From SXMI01 sp964391365 (lineage in GTDB: Bacteria > Actinomycetota > Acidimicrobiia > Acidimicrobiales > Microtrichaceae): DNA of 64,000 bases. The DNA is taken from positions 19,632 through 83,631 of the forward strand of contig CAYMKW010000003.1 of assembly GCA_964391365.1 (NCBI GenBank), written 5' to 3'. The translations under genes were made by a program, and so were the position numbers. Positions within the stretch are counted from its first letter, which is position 1. Each line of letters starts with the position of its first letter. Below are positions 33,721 to 42,752 of the stretch, one piece after another. The notes under the pieces are model-generated. The model searched no databases. It had not been told where the DNA came from and saw only the letters and a list, made by a program, of their open reading frames with translations.

Positions 33721-36222
33721 ATGCCGCCCGAACCGACCAGCAGTCCACCTGTCTCGAGCCGGGTTCCGCCGAGCAACCTGGACGCAGAGCAGTCGCTGCT
33801 CGGCGCCATGCTGCTCTCGGAGCACGCTGTGTCGTCCTCGGCGACGATCGTGCAGGCCGATGACTTCTACAAGCCCGCCCACCGCCACATCTTCGAGGCG
33901 GTGCAGACGCTCTACGCGACGGGGCGCGGTGTCGACCCGCTGACCGTCGCCGAGGAACTCGACCGGGCCGGCGTGCTCGACGCCGTCGGCGGCGCCGCCA
34001 CCCTCGTGTCGCTGCAGGCCAACACCCCGGCGATCACGAACGCCGAGCACTACGCCCGGATCGTCGAGGAGAAGGCGTTGCTGCGCAAGCTCATCGGCGC
34101 TGCGAACGACGTGGCCGAGCTGGGCTACTCGCCGCTCGACGACATCGAGAAGACGATCGACTCCGCCGAGAGCCTGATCTTCTCCGTGGCCCAGCGTCGG
34201 AACTCCGACACGCTCGCCGAGCTGGCCCCGCTGCTCGATCAGGCGCTCGAGCAACTCGAGGAGCTCTACGAGCGCGGCGACGCCATCACCGGGACGCCCA
34301 CGGGGTACACGGACCTGGACGGACTCCTGTCGGGCCTGCAGCCCGGGGCGCTCATCGTGATGGGCGCCCGTCCGGCCATGGGCAAGAGCGCCTTCGCGCT
34401 GGGGCTCGCTTCACATGCTTCCGTCCGCGAGCAGCTCCCGGTCATGTTCTTCTCGCTCGAGATGAGCCACCTCGAGCTGACCCAGCGTCTGCTCGCCGCC
34501 GAGGCCCGGGTCGACGCGACGAAGCTCCGGACCGGCCGGCTCACGGATTCGGACTGGACCAAGCTGACCAAGGCGATGGGGCGACTCGGCGAGGCGCCGT
34601 TGTGGATCGACGACAACCCGGCGCTCACGGTCATGGAGATCCGGGCCAAGGCCCGTCGTCTGCAGGACAAACTCGGCACTCCCCTGGGTCTGATCGTCGT
34701 CGACTACCTCCAGCTCATGCAGGGGCGGAGCAACGCCGAGAGCCGTCAGGTCGAGGTCGCCGAGATCAGCCGTGGACTCAAGGTGTTGGCTCGCGAGCTC
34801 GAGGTTCCCGTGGTCGCCCTCTCGCAGCTGTCCCGGCAGCTGGAGCTGCGAGCCGACAAGCGCCCCATGCTCGCCGACCTCCGCGAGTCGGGCTGCCTGA
34901 CCGCGTCGACCCGCGTGCTGCGCGCCGACACCAACGAGGAGGTCCCCCTCGGGGACCTGTTGGCCTCCGGTGAGCAGGACATTCCGGTCTGGAGTCTGGA
35001 CGACGACTGGAAGCTCGTGCCATCGACCATGTCCCACGTCTTCGCGAGCGGCACCAAGGACGTGTTCCGGCTGCAGCTCGCCTCGGGCCGGTCGGTCGAG
35101 GCCTCGGCCAACCACCCGTTCCGGCGCCTCGAGGGCTGGGTCCGTCTCGACGAGCTCGCCGTCGGCGACCGTCTCGCCGTACCGCGCCGCGTCGGCCGCC
35201 CCGACCGACCGACCCCGTTGGCCGACCTGCTCGCCGCACCGCCGGTCCCTGCGGTCAGCGATGCCGGTGCTGTCGCCGGCGTGCCCGTGGCCGGCGTCGG
35301 GGACCCCGACGCGCTGGTCGATCTGGCGGAACGTGCCGCTCGATCGGGGGCACTGCCCGCCGGGGTCGACTCGCTCGGAGACGACGACCTGGCGTTGGTG
35401 CTCGGACAGGTGTGCACCCGACTCGGATCGATCAGCGTCGGCACGCTCCGCGGCCGACCGCTCGTCCGGATCTTCTGCACCAGCCGCCATCGGGACCTGC
35501 TGGGTCACCTCCAGCGACTCCTCACGCGGTTCGAGGTCCACTCGCGCGTCGTCGCCGTGACCGGTCGGGCCCGCTCGTGGCGGCTGTGGGTCCACGGGGC
35601 CGATGACCAGCGGCGGTTCCTCGCTGCGGTGGGGCTCCGAGGTCCCGAGGCGGACGCCGCCCGCCGGGCGCTCGACGCGCTGGCGGACGTCACCTCCAAC
35701 CCCAACGTCGACACCATTCCTCCAGCGGTCCGCGACGTGGTCGTGGCTGAGCTCGAGCGGCTCGGGACCACCCATCGTCAGCTCGCTGCAGCGCTCGGGG
35801 AGCCCTACTGCGGCGGCTACCTGCTCGGTACGCCGGCCCGACCCCGGTCGACGAGCCGGGAACGACTGGGTCGCATTGCCGAGGTGTGCGACAGCAAGGA
35901 ACTCGCAGCGCTCGCCGAGTCGGACGTCTTCTGGGACGAGGTGGTGGGGATCGAGCCGCTGGGACCCCAGCCCGTCTTCGATGCCACGGTTCCGGGAACC
36001 CACAACTTCGTGGCCGACGGCGTCATCGCCCACAACTCCATCGAGCAGGACGCGGACGTGGTCATGTTCCTGTACCGCGACGAGGTGTACCACTCGGACT
36101 CGCCCGACAAGGACACTGCCGAGGTGATCGTGGCCAAGCACCGCGCCGGTCGTACCGGCGTCGCACGGTTGGTCTTCCTGGACTACTGCACCCTCTTCGC
36201 CAACATGGCGAAGGGTGACTGA
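33721..36222 (+). CDS. dnaB: Replicative DNA helicase DnaB containing an intein
   Basis: 833 codons, of which 381 are intein; the spliced helicase would be 452 residues. The N-terminal domain (PPSNLDAEQSLLGAML) and RecA-like motor are typical: Walker A GARPAMGKS at about 215-223, VVDYLQLM, and SQLSRQLELRADKRPMLADLRESG. The chain is interrupted there and resumes with SIEQDADVVMFLYRDEVY. It unwinds DNA at the fork, loaded by DciA and DnaA. GGAGG at 33706 favours GTG 33718 or ATG 33721 as start. Follows rplI in the usual actinobacterial order. Confidence 0.97.
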   Translation: MPPEPTSSPPVSSRVPPSNLDAEQSLLGAMLLSEHAVSSSATIVQADDFYKPAHRHIFEAVQTLYATGRGVDPLTVAEELDRAGVLDAVGGAATLVSLQANTPAITNAEHYARIVEEKALLRKLIGAANDVAELGYSPLDDIEKTIDSAESLIFSVAQRRNSDTLAELAPLLDQALEQLEELYERGDAITGTPTGYTDLDGLLSGLQPGALIVMGARPAMGKSAFALGLASHASVREQLPVMFFSLEMSHLELTQRLLAAEARVDATKLRTGRLTDSDWTKLTKAMGRLGEAPLWIDDNPALTVMEIRAKARRLQDKLGTPLGLIVVDYLQLMQGRSNAESRQVEVAEISRGLKVLARELEVPVVALSQLSRQLELRADKRPMLADLRESGCLTASTRVLRADTNEEVPLGDLLASGEQDIPVWSLDDDWKLVPSTMSHVFASGTKDVFRLQLASGRSVEASANHPFRRLEGWVRLDELAVGDRLAVPRRVGRPDRPTPLADLLAAPPVPAVSDAGAVAGVPVAGVGDPDALVDLAERAARSGALPAGVDSLGDDDLALVLGQVCTRLGSISVGTLRGRPLVRIFCTSRHRDLLGHLQRLLTRFEVHSRVVAVTGRARSWRLWVHGADDQRRFLAAVGLRGPEADAARRALDALADVTSNPNVDTIPPAVRDVVVAELERLGTTHRQLAAALGEPYCGGYLLGTPARPRSTSRERLGRIAEVCDSKELAALAESDVFWDEVVGIEPLGPQPVFDATVPGTHNFVADGVIAHNSIEQDADVVMFLYRDEVYHSDSPDKDTAEVIVAKHRAGRTGVARLVFLDYCTLFANMAKGD
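34894..36036 (+). mobile_element. DnaB intein with degenerate endonuclease region
   Basis: 381 residues from Cys392 to Asn772 of the precursor. Splicing blocks: CLTASTRVL (A), GRSVEASANHPFRRLEGWVRLDELAVGD (B), VFDATVPGTHNFVADG (F) and VIAHN followed by Ser (G, plus the +1 residue). The junctions restore LRESG-SIEQDAD, a known DnaB intein site. The central 200 residues contain helical stretches (DDDLALVLGQVCTRLGSISVG and RDLLGHLQRLLTRFEVH) where LAGLIDADG motifs would lie, but the acidic catalytic residues are absent. Splicing should work; homing probably does not. Confidence 0.92.
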
Positions 36223-36278
36223 GTCGGCGCCTGCCCCGTCCGCGGCTCAGGGCCGCCGGGCTGCCATCCGGACCGGGG

Positions 36279-36836
36279 TCAGGCCCCCAGCCAGTCGGGT
36301 TGGAGTGCGGGGTCGGCCGGGAAGTGCTCGATGTCGGTGGGCGGGTCCTCGAAGTCAGGACGTTCCAGACCCAGGTCCCGACGTGCGGCAGCCCGGTCGT
36401 CGTCATCGAGTTCGCGCAGGTCGCAGCACCACTCGACCAGCGTGCCGTTCGGGTCGTGCGTGTAGACCGATCGGCAGAAGCCGTGGTCGATGTCCAGGAC
36501 CTCCAGGCCCAGGTCGAGCCACCGCTTCCGTCGGGCCTCCAGGTCGGTCGGGTCGGTGGCGTGGAACGCCAGGTGGTTGACCCACTCGGGTAGCCCGACG
36601 GCTCGGGACATGGCCCCGTCGACCGCCGGGTAGTCGCCGTGGAGGTCCCAGAAGGCGATCATCCCGGGCGCCCCCTCGGTCACGTCCGGGTTCCGGTAGA
36701 ACACGTGGCGCGCCCAGCCGCCCTCAGGCGTGGGGGCCGTGATGCACTTGACCAGTTCGAAGCCCATGGCCTCGGTGTAGAAGCGATCCGTGGCGTCGAG
36801 CTTCGCAGTGGCGAGTGCGACGTGGTGGTAGCCCAT
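36279..36836 (-). CDS. VOC-family (glyoxalase/dioxygenase-like) protein
   Basis: 185 residues with two beta-alpha-beta modules: YHHVALATAKLDATDRFYTEAMGFELVK and VNHLAFHATDPTDLEARRKRWLDLGLEVLDID...YTHDPNGTLVEW. His and Glu at the usual metal positions are present (HHVAL, LVEW). Could be a dioxygenase, lyase or resistance protein; substrate unknown. ATG at 36836 with GAGGAG upstream. Converges on dnaB. Confidence 0.85.
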   Translation of the reverse strand: MGYHHVALATAKLDATDRFYTEAMGFELVKCITAPTPEGGWARHVFYRNPDVTEGAPGMIAFWDLHGDYPAVDGAMSRAVGLPEWVNHLAFHATDPTDLEARRKRWLDLGLEVLDIDHGFCRSVYTHDPNGTLVEWCCDLRELDDDDRAAARRDLGLERPDFEDPPTDIEHFPADPALQPDWLGA

Positions 36837-36914
36837 CGTGTTCTCCTCGTCGGAACCGATCGGTGGTCCGAACCCCACGCATGGTAGGTCGGCGGACGGA
36901 TTCCGGTCGTGGCG

Positions 36915-36920
36915 TAGGGT
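36915..36920 (+). promoter_or_regulatory. -10 element (TAGGGT) for leaderless start at 36927
   Basis: TAGGGT, six bases, then GTG of the YbhN-like gene. Confidence 0.5.
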
Positions 36921-36926
36921 GCCGAG

Positions 36927-38033
36927 GTGGCCGATCCAGCCGACCCGCCGAGCGGGACCGACGCCGCCGATCCCGGGGGGACGTCGGTTCCGACGGTCAC
37001 GGGGACCATCGACCGACGCAAGCAGGTCGTCGCGGGTCTGATCACGCTGGTCGTGCTGGTCGTGGTCTTCGTCGGGATCTTCCCGAAGTTCGCCAACTAC
37101 GGCGACGCCTGGGCGTCCATCCAGAAGATGTCCATCGGCTCGCTCGTGGCGCTCGGTGCCGTCACGGTCGCGAACATCGTCATCTACGTGTTCCCGTACA
37201 TGGCGGCGCTGCCCGGAATCAGGTTCTGGGACGCGTTCGTGGTCCGTCAGACGTCCTTCATGATCTCGAACGCCGTCCCCGCCGGTGGTGCGTTCGGGCT
37301 GGCGGTCCAGTACGCCATGCTCAGCGGCTACGGGTTCGGGCCGGCCGAGGCATCCTCGGCCATCGCGGTCACGAGCATCTGGAACCTGCTCGTGACACTG
37401 GCGCTCCCGGCTCTCGGGTTGGCGGTGCTCGTCGTCGAGGGCGACGCGACCCGGAACCAGGTGCTCGGCGCCGTGGGCGGACTCGTCGCGGTCTTCGCGA
37501 TCGTCGGCGTGATGACGATCGTCCTCCGGAGTGAGTCCTGGGCCCGACGCCTCGGGGGGTGGGGTGACTCGATCATCCACCGCGTCCGGCCGTCCACGCC
37601 GCCGGACGTTGCAACCTCGGGCGTGGTCCGGTTCCGCGAGCAGACCTACGACGTGGTGGCGCAGCGGTGGGGGCGCCTCACCTTCACCAACTTCGCCCAG
37701 CAGTTCAGCCAGTTCTTCGTCCTGCTCGTGGCGATCTACGGGCTCGGCGGCACCAGCACCGGGGTGAACCCCGCCGAGATCTTCGCTGCGTTCGCAGTCG
37801 CCCGGTTGGCCGGGTTCATCCCGATCACCCCGGGGGGTCTGGGGACCGTCGACGCGGCGCTCGTCGCCCTCCTGTCCGCCTTCGGGATGAACCAGGACGA
37901 GGCGCTGGCCGCCGATCTCCTCTGGCGGGCCGCCACCTTCATCCCGCAGATCGTCATCGGGGTCATCACGTTCCTCGTCTGGCGGGTCCAGGCCGCTCGG
38001 CGATCATCGGGCCGCACCATCCCGAACCCCTGA
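36927..38033 (+). CDS. YbhN/lysylphosphatidylglycerol synthase-type membrane protein
   Basis: 368 residues, about eight transmembrane helices after a short polar N-terminus. FWDAFVVRQTSFMISNAVPAGGAFGLAVQYAML and ARLAGFIPITPGGLGTVDAALVALL are hallmarks of the LPG_synthase_TM family. Without the catalytic C-terminal domain of MprF, it is probably a lipid transporter or flippase-like protein; exact role unknown. Confidence 0.85.
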   Translation: MADPADPPSGTDAADPGGTSVPTVTGTIDRRKQVVAGLITLVVLVVVFVGIFPKFANYGDAWASIQKMSIGSLVALGAVTVANIVIYVFPYMAALPGIRFWDAFVVRQTSFMISNAVPAGGAFGLAVQYAMLSGYGFGPAEASSAIAVTSIWNLLVTLALPALGLAVLVVEGDATRNQVLGAVGGLVAVFAIVGVMTIVLRSESWARRLGGWGDSIIHRVRPSTPPDVATSGVVRFREQTYDVVAQRWGRLTFTNFAQQFSQFFVLLVAIYGLGGTSTGVNPAEIFAAFAVARLAGFIPITPGGLGTVDAALVALLSAFGMNQDEALAADLLWRAATFIPQIVIGVITFLVWRVQAARRSSGRTIPNP

Positions 38034-38071
38034 GGCGAACTGCTCCTGAGGGCACCGCACCCGAGTGATGG

Positions 38072-38764
38072 TCAGTCGGTCGTCCCGAACGGCTCGACCC
38101 AGTCGGGCCCGGGAGATCCGCAGGCCGTGCGAAGGTCGGCCAGGTAGCGACGCCTCGGGACCTCCACGACCCCGAGCGATGCCAGGTGCGGGGTCAACCA
38201 CTGGACGTCGAAGAGCGATCCCTCCGCCGACGCGACGATCCGGTCGGCTGCCACCACGGCGACCTTGGATGCGTCCCGGACGTGATGGAACATCGACTCG
38301 GCCGCGAAGAGCGACCCCACCGCGACGCCGTAGAGCCCACCGGCGAGCGCGCCGTCCTGCCAGACCTCGACGCTGTGGGCCCAACCCAGCCGGTGGAGCG
38401 CGGTGTAGGCGGCGACGATCCGCTCGTCGATCCAGCCGTGCGGCCGGGACGGGTCGCCACAGGCCCGGACGACATCCTCGAACCTGCGGTCCGTGGTGAC
38501 CTCGAAGCGACCGAGGACCCGGCGGAGGGATCGCGAGATGTGGACGCCCCCGGCCGGGAGCACCGCCCGGGGGTCTGGAGAGAACCAGGCCAGATCCCGG
38601 CGCCCGACCGGCATCGGGAACAGTCCGAGGCGGTAGGCCGCCAGGAGCGTTCCGGGCTCCAGATCGCCACCCAGGACGACCGGGCCGTCACCAGGGCCGT
38701 CACCCGGATTCGGGAACTCCCAGCGACTCGGGGGTGGTTCTGCCGGCGTGACGGGTGACCTCAG
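38072..38764 (-). CDS. aat: Leucyl/phenylalanyl-tRNA-protein transferase
   Basis: 230 residues. Transfers Leu or Phe to N-terminal Lys or Arg of proteins for N-end-rule turnover. Motifs: VVLGGDLEPGTLLAAYRLGLFPMP, WFSPDPRAVLP, HGWIDERIVAAYTALHRLGWAHSVEVW, GGLYGVAVGSLFAAESMFHH and DVQWLTPHLASLG. The conserved region starts within 20 residues of the beginning, yet the only plausible start in frame is a CTG at 38764 that overlaps the upstream TGA as CTGA. ATG, GTG or TTG further up would lie deep inside the other gene. Coupled translation from CTG is inferred. Confidence 0.88.
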   Translation of the reverse strand: MRSPVTPAEPPPSRWEFPNPGDGPGDGPVVLGGDLEPGTLLAAYRLGLFPMPVGRRDLAWFSPDPRAVLPAGGVHISRSLRRVLGRFEVTTDRRFEDVVRACGDPSRPHGWIDERIVAAYTALHRLGWAHSVEVWQDGALAGGLYGVAVGSLFAAESMFHHVRDASKVAVVAADRIVASAEGSLFDVQWLTPHLASLGVVEVPRRRYLADLRTACGSPGPDWVEPFGTTD

Positions 38765-39615
38765 CGCGAGTAGTCGTAGAACCCGGCGCCGGACTTCCGC
38801 CCGAGCTGCCCGGCGGCGACCATCCGGCGGAGCACCGGCATGGCGGCGTAGTTCGGGTCGCGGAACTCGTCGTAGAGCGCATCGAGGATGGCGACCGAGG
38901 TGTCGAGTCCCACCAGGTCGAGCAGGGCGAGCGGCCCCATGGGGAACCCGCAGCCGCCCTTCATGGCGGCGTCGATGTCCTCGGCGGTCGCCGTTCCGTT
39001 CTCGAGCATCCGCACGGCGTTGTTGAGGTACGGGAAGAGCAGGGCGTTGACGATGAAGCCGGCCCGGTCCTTGACCTCGACGGGCGACTTGCCGCAGGCC
39101 TCGGCGAAGGCCCGGCACGCGGCGATCGTCTCGTCCGATGCGGTCAGGGGGCGGACGATCTCGACCAGCGCCATGGCGGGAGCGGGGTTGAAGAAGTGCA
39201 CACCGCAGACCCGGTCGGGCCGGTTGGTTGCGACGGCCATCTCGACCACGGGCAGGGTGGAGGTGTTCGTGGCGATGATGGTGTCCGGCCCGCAGATCCC
39301 GTCGAGCTCGGAGAACAGCGCCTGCTTGATCGCCAGGTCCTCGACGACCGACTCGATCACGAGGTCGCAGTCGGCGACGGCCGTGAGGTCGTCGGTGGCG
39401 CTCACGCGGGCCCGGACCTCGTCGGCGACGGCCTGCTCGAGCTTGCCCCGCTCCACCTGCTTCGCCAGCGACTTCTCGAGCGAGGCGAGCATGGCGTCGG
39501 CCGTCGCCTGCTGCCGCGACCGCAGCACGACGGTGTGGCCGGACTTGGCCGCCACCTCCGCGATGCCCGAGCCCATGATGCCGCTGCCGAGAATGCCCAC
39601 ACGTTCGATCGTCAT
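38761..39615 (-). CDS. 3-hydroxybutyryl-CoA dehydrogenase
   Basis: 284 residues. NAD-binding VGILGSGIMGSGIAEVAAKSGHTVVL, then the family signature NTSTLPVVEMAVATNRPDRVCGVHFFNPAPAMALVEIV with the catalytic His, and C-terminal GRKSGAGFYDYSR. Acts in beta-oxidation or butanoate metabolism. ATG at 39615 is leaderless in layout, with TAGCAT 7 nt upstream. The stop overlaps aat. Confidence 0.96.
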   Translation of the reverse strand: MTIERVGILGSGIMGSGIAEVAAKSGHTVVLRSRQQATADAMLASLEKSLAKQVERGKLEQAVADEVRARVSATDDLTAVADCDLVIESVVEDLAIKQALFSELDGICGPDTIIATNTSTLPVVEMAVATNRPDRVCGVHFFNPAPAMALVEIVRPLTASDETIAACRAFAEACGKSPVEVKDRAGFIVNALLFPYLNNAVRMLENGTATAEDIDAAMKGGCGFPMGPLALLDLVGLDTSVAILDALYDEFRDPNYAAMPVLRRMVAAGQLGRKSGAGFYDYSR

Positions 39616-39622
39616 GCGGGCG

Positions 39623-39628
39623 ATGCTA
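39623..39628 (-). promoter_or_regulatory. -10 element (TAGCAT) for leaderless 3-hydroxybutyryl-CoA dehydrogenase gene
   Basis: TAGCAT on the minus strand, seven bases, then ATG at 39615. Confidence 0.5.
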
Positions 39629-39780
39629 GCGAGCGACCGGCTCGTGGCCCCAAGCCGCAGCCGGGACCGGGCCGGCCCGGCTACCTGCGGCCCGGGATGG
39701 CTCGCTGCGCAACCGGCGTGTCAGGCTGTCGCCCGTCGGCCCACCGGTGGCGCCGGCATCGACGGAGGAGCGAGACGATC

Positions 39781-40464
39781 ATGTCTGGGACGCTGGCCCT
39801 GGTGGGCGGAGGCGAGTGGACCGAGGCGTGCACCTTCGACTCCGAGCTCCTGTCGGGGTGCGGCGACGTGCTGGTGATCCCCGCAGCGATGGCCTACGAG
39901 CGGCCCGAGGCCGCCGTCGAGCGGGCACGGGCCCACCTCGAGCCGCTCGACGTCCGGATCGATGTGCTCGACGTCTACCGTCGCGCGCAGGCCATGGAGC
40001 CCGAGGCGGCAGCGGCAGTGGCGGGGGCCTCGGCGGTCTACGTCTCGAGTGGCTCGCCCATGCACCTCCGGTCCGTGCTGAAGGACACGCCGTTGCTCGA
40101 CGCGCTGGTGACGGCCTGGAGGGGCGGCACCGTGGTGGCGGTCGCGGGGGAGGCGACGTCGGTGCTGTGCACCCACATGGTGGACAGTCGCGGCGGGGCC
40201 TTCACGGTCGGTCTGGAACTGGTCACCACGGCGACCTTCGTGCCGCGCCGGGACCGTTGGTCGCCCGACAAGTTCCACCGGACCGTGGAGCTGGCGCCGA
40301 TCGACCTGCCCGTCGTCGGAATCGACGAGTCGACCGCCCTCGTCCACACGGGGCCGGGCGAGTGGAGCGTCTCGGGTGCCGGCGAGGTGCAGGTCTTCCT
40401 GGGAGGTCGGCGGGTCGGACTCGACGCCCTCCCCCGGGACCTGAACCCGGTGCTCGAGGTCTGA
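39781..40464 (+). CDS. Peptidase S51/class I amidotransferase-like protein, nucleophile site altered
   Basis: 227 residues. GTLALVGGGEWTEACTFDSELL and LVIPAAMAYERPEAAVERARAHLEPLDVRID match the S51 (cyanophycinase/peptidase E) fold, and AVYVSSGSPMHLRSVLKDTPLLDALV is the following helix turn. Where S51 enzymes carry a serine nucleophile (GTSAGA-like), this one reads VAGEATSVL. It may not be a protease. GGAGGAG precedes the ATG at 39781. Confidence 0.72.
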   Translation: MSGTLALVGGGEWTEACTFDSELLSGCGDVLVIPAAMAYERPEAAVERARAHLEPLDVRIDVLDVYRRAQAMEPEAAAAVAGASAVYVSSGSPMHLRSVLKDTPLLDALVTAWRGGTVVAVAGEATSVLCTHMVDSRGGAFTVGLELVTTATFVPRRDRWSPDKFHRTVELAPIDLPVVGIDESTALVHTGPGEWSVSGAGEVQVFLGGRRVGLDALPRDLNPVLEV

Positions 40465-40479
40465 TCCCCGACCGCTGCC

Positions 40480-41352
40480 TCAGCCGGCCGGTGTCTGCGT
40501 GATCCGGACCGACTCGATGACGACCGGCTCGGTCGGCTCCTGGCTCGCGTTGCCGAGCGAGCCGATGAGGTCGATGACCTCACGGCCTGCGACCACCTCG
40601 CCGAACCGGGTGTAGTTGGCCGGGTTCAGCTGCTGACCCCCGCCCGGCAGGACCACGAAGAACTGGCTGCCGTTCGTCGCCGGACCTGCGTTGGCCATGG
40701 CGAGCGAGTAGTCGGTGTAGGCCTCCGGGCCGCTGGGCAGTTCGTCACCGAAGCTGTACCCCAGCTCGTTGTTGCCCCAGGGCTCGCCGTCGCCGTCGCC
40801 ACCCTGGATCACGAACCCGGGGACGATCCGGTGGAACGGCACGCCGTCGTAGAAGCGGTAGCGGCTGAGCACGACGAAGTTGTTGGTCGCGACGGGTGCT
40901 GCGGCGGGGTCGAGCTGCAGCGTGAACGAACCCTTGTTGGTGGTGACCTCGGCGGTGTAGGTGGCGGCAGGGTCGATGCAGGTGGGCGGCGGTCCCGCGA
41001 ACTGCTGGACCCGCTTCTGGGAACCGTCCGCCGGGGGACACGGAGTCGGCTCCGTGAGCGTGACCCCCTCGGGCGGGGCCGGGAGGGCGGCGCCCTCCGC
41101 ATCCGTGATCGTCGTGGTGGTGGTGTCCCCGGGCGCGGTGGTGGTCGTCGTCGATCCGTCGGCGCTCGGCGAACTCGAGTCCTGGACGAGGAGGGCGGCC
41201 ACGCCGAGCAGGAGGGAGGCCGCCAGGACGATGCCGACGACCGTGATGACCCGCTGCTTGCGCTGCTGGCGGGTCAGGTGTGTCCGGGCCTGCTGGACGC
41301 GGGCGGTCCGGCCCTGTTTCTGGCGTGCGTGCTTCTCGGCGCTGGTACCCAC
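40480..41352 (-). CDS. Membrane-anchored cyclophilin-type peptidyl-prolyl isomerase
   Basis: 290 residues. A basic N-terminus and one helix at about 34-56 (VITVVGIVLAASLLLGVAALLV) anchor the protein, followed by a Ser/Thr linker. The cyclophilin domain has VLSRYRFYDGVPFHRIVPGFVIQGGD, MANAGPATNGSQFFVV and FGEVVAGREVIDLI. Catalyses proline isomerisation outside the membrane. GTG at 41352, with TACGCT 8 nt upstream. Confidence 0.93.
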   Translation of the reverse strand: MGTSAEKHARQKQGRTARVQQARTHLTRQQRKQRVITVVGIVLAASLLLGVAALLVQDSSSPSADGSTTTTTAPGDTTTTTITDAEGAALPAPPEGVTLTEPTPCPPADGSQKRVQQFAGPPPTCIDPAATYTAEVTTNKGSFTLQLDPAAAPVATNNFVVLSRYRFYDGVPFHRIVPGFVIQGGDGDGEPWGNNELGYSFGDELPSGPEAYTDYSLAMANAGPATNGSQFFVVLPGGGQQLNPANYTRFGEVVAGREVIDLIGSLGNASQEPTEPVVIESVRITQTPAG

Positions 41353-41454
41353 GGGCGGTGAGCGTAGCGCCGGGTCGCTCCGGCCCGGCGTCGCTGTGGG
41401 GCCTCGAGCGAGCGGGTCCGGTGTTCGCCGTGGGGCCTCGCCGGGGCCGCCGTG

Positions 41455-41460
41455 TAGCGT
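41455..41460 (+). promoter_or_regulatory. -10 element (TAGCGT) for leaderless lysC
   Basis: TAGCGT, seven bases, then GTG at 41468. Confidence 0.5.
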
Positions 41461-41467
41461 TCGTTTC

Positions 41468-42691
41468 GTGGCGTTGCTGGTCCAGAAGTTCGGTGGGACG
41501 TCCGTCGCGGACGCGGAGCGGATCCGGGCGGTGGCCGACCAGGTGGCACGTTCCCGCCGTCGGGGCGATCAGGTCGTGCTCGTCGTCTCGGCCATGGGCA
41601 AGGAGACCGACGAGTTGCTCCGGCTCGCCGCCGAGGTCTCCGTCGAGCTCCCCGGTCGAGAGATGGACATGCTGGTCACCGCAGGGGAGCGCAAGGCCAT
41701 CGCCCTGGTCGCCATGGCGATCGAGGCCGCCGGGATCCCCTCGGGCAGCTACACGGGGAGCCAGGCGGGGTTCGTGACCGACACCAACCACCGCAACGCC
41801 AAGATCCTCGAGGTCGGTGCCGCTCGGATCCGCGCTGCGCTCGACGAGGGGCGGGTTCCCGTGGTGGCCGGAGCGCAGGGCGTGTCGACCGACCACGACG
41901 TGACCTTCCTCGGCCGCGGTGGATCCGATACGACGGCCGTCGCGCTGGCGAAGGCGCTGGGTGCCGACGCCTGTGAGCTCTACACCGACGTGTCCGGGGT
42001 CTTCACCACTGATCCCCGGGTGGTCAGCTCGGCCCGTCGGATGCACTCGATCACGTTCGACGAGATGCTCGAGATGACCGCGGCCGGGTGCCCCAAGCCC
42101 GCCATGCGGTCCGTGGAGTTCGCACACCGGCACGGCGTGCCCCTGCACGTCCGGTCCGCATTCACCTGGGAACCAGGCACCTGGGTCGTCGAGGAGAGTC
42201 CAGACATGGAAGCAGCCCTGATCCGTTCGGTCGTCGCCGATTCGTCGGAGGCGAAGGTCACCGTCTCCGGCGTGCCCGATCAGCCCGGTGTGGCCGCCCG
42301 GTTGTTCCGGGAGCTCGCCGATGCGGACGTGAACGTCGACATGATCGTCCAGAACGTCTCGGCGGCCGGGGTCACCGACATCTCGTTCACCGTCCCCCAC
42401 ACGGACCTGTCCCGCGCCGTTCAGGTCTGCGAGTCCCAGCGGGACTCGACCGGCCCGACGTCGGTCGTCGCCGACCAGCGCATCGCCAAGGTGTCGGTGG
42501 TGGGTGCCGGGATGAAATCGAACCCGGGCGTGGCCGCAACGATGTTCGAGGTCCTGGCGTCGAACGGGATCAACATCGAGATGATCTCGACCTCGGCGAT
42601 CCGTATCTCGTGCGTGATCGCCGAGGACGCCGTCGATCGGGCGGTGCAGGTGCTGCACGACGCCTTCGAGCTCGACCGCACCACCTTCTGA
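41468..42691 (+). CDS. lysC: Aspartate kinase
   Basis: 407 residues. First step of the lysine, threonine and methionine pathway. VQKFGGTSVADAERI starts the kinase domain, with VTAGERKAIALVA, GRGGSDTTAVALA and LYTDVSGVFTTDPR. Two ACT domains in the C-terminus (VSGVPDQPGVAARLFRELADADVNVDMI and VSVVGAGMKSNPGVAATMFEVLASNGINIEMI) indicate feedback control by amino acids. asd for the next step lies 1.3 kb downstream. Confidence 0.97.
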   Translation: MALLVQKFGGTSVADAERIRAVADQVARSRRRGDQVVLVVSAMGKETDELLRLAAEVSVELPGREMDMLVTAGERKAIALVAMAIEAAGIPSGSYTGSQAGFVTDTNHRNAKILEVGAARIRAALDEGRVPVVAGAQGVSTDHDVTFLGRGGSDTTAVALAKALGADACELYTDVSGVFTTDPRVVSSARRMHSITFDEMLEMTAAGCPKPAMRSVEFAHRHGVPLHVRSAFTWEPGTWVVEESPDMEAALIRSVVADSSEAKVTVSGVPDQPGVAARLFRELADADVNVDMIVQNVSAAGVTDISFTVPHTDLSRAVQVCESQRDSTGPTSVVADQRIAKVSVVGAGMKSNPGVAATMFEVLASNGINIEMISTSAIRISCVIAEDAVDRAVQVLHDAFELDRTTF

Positions 42692-42752
42692 CCCTTCCCC
42701 CACCCGTTCCCAGCTCTGTGGTGCGTGCGGCCGGACCGGGGCGTGTGGCCTG

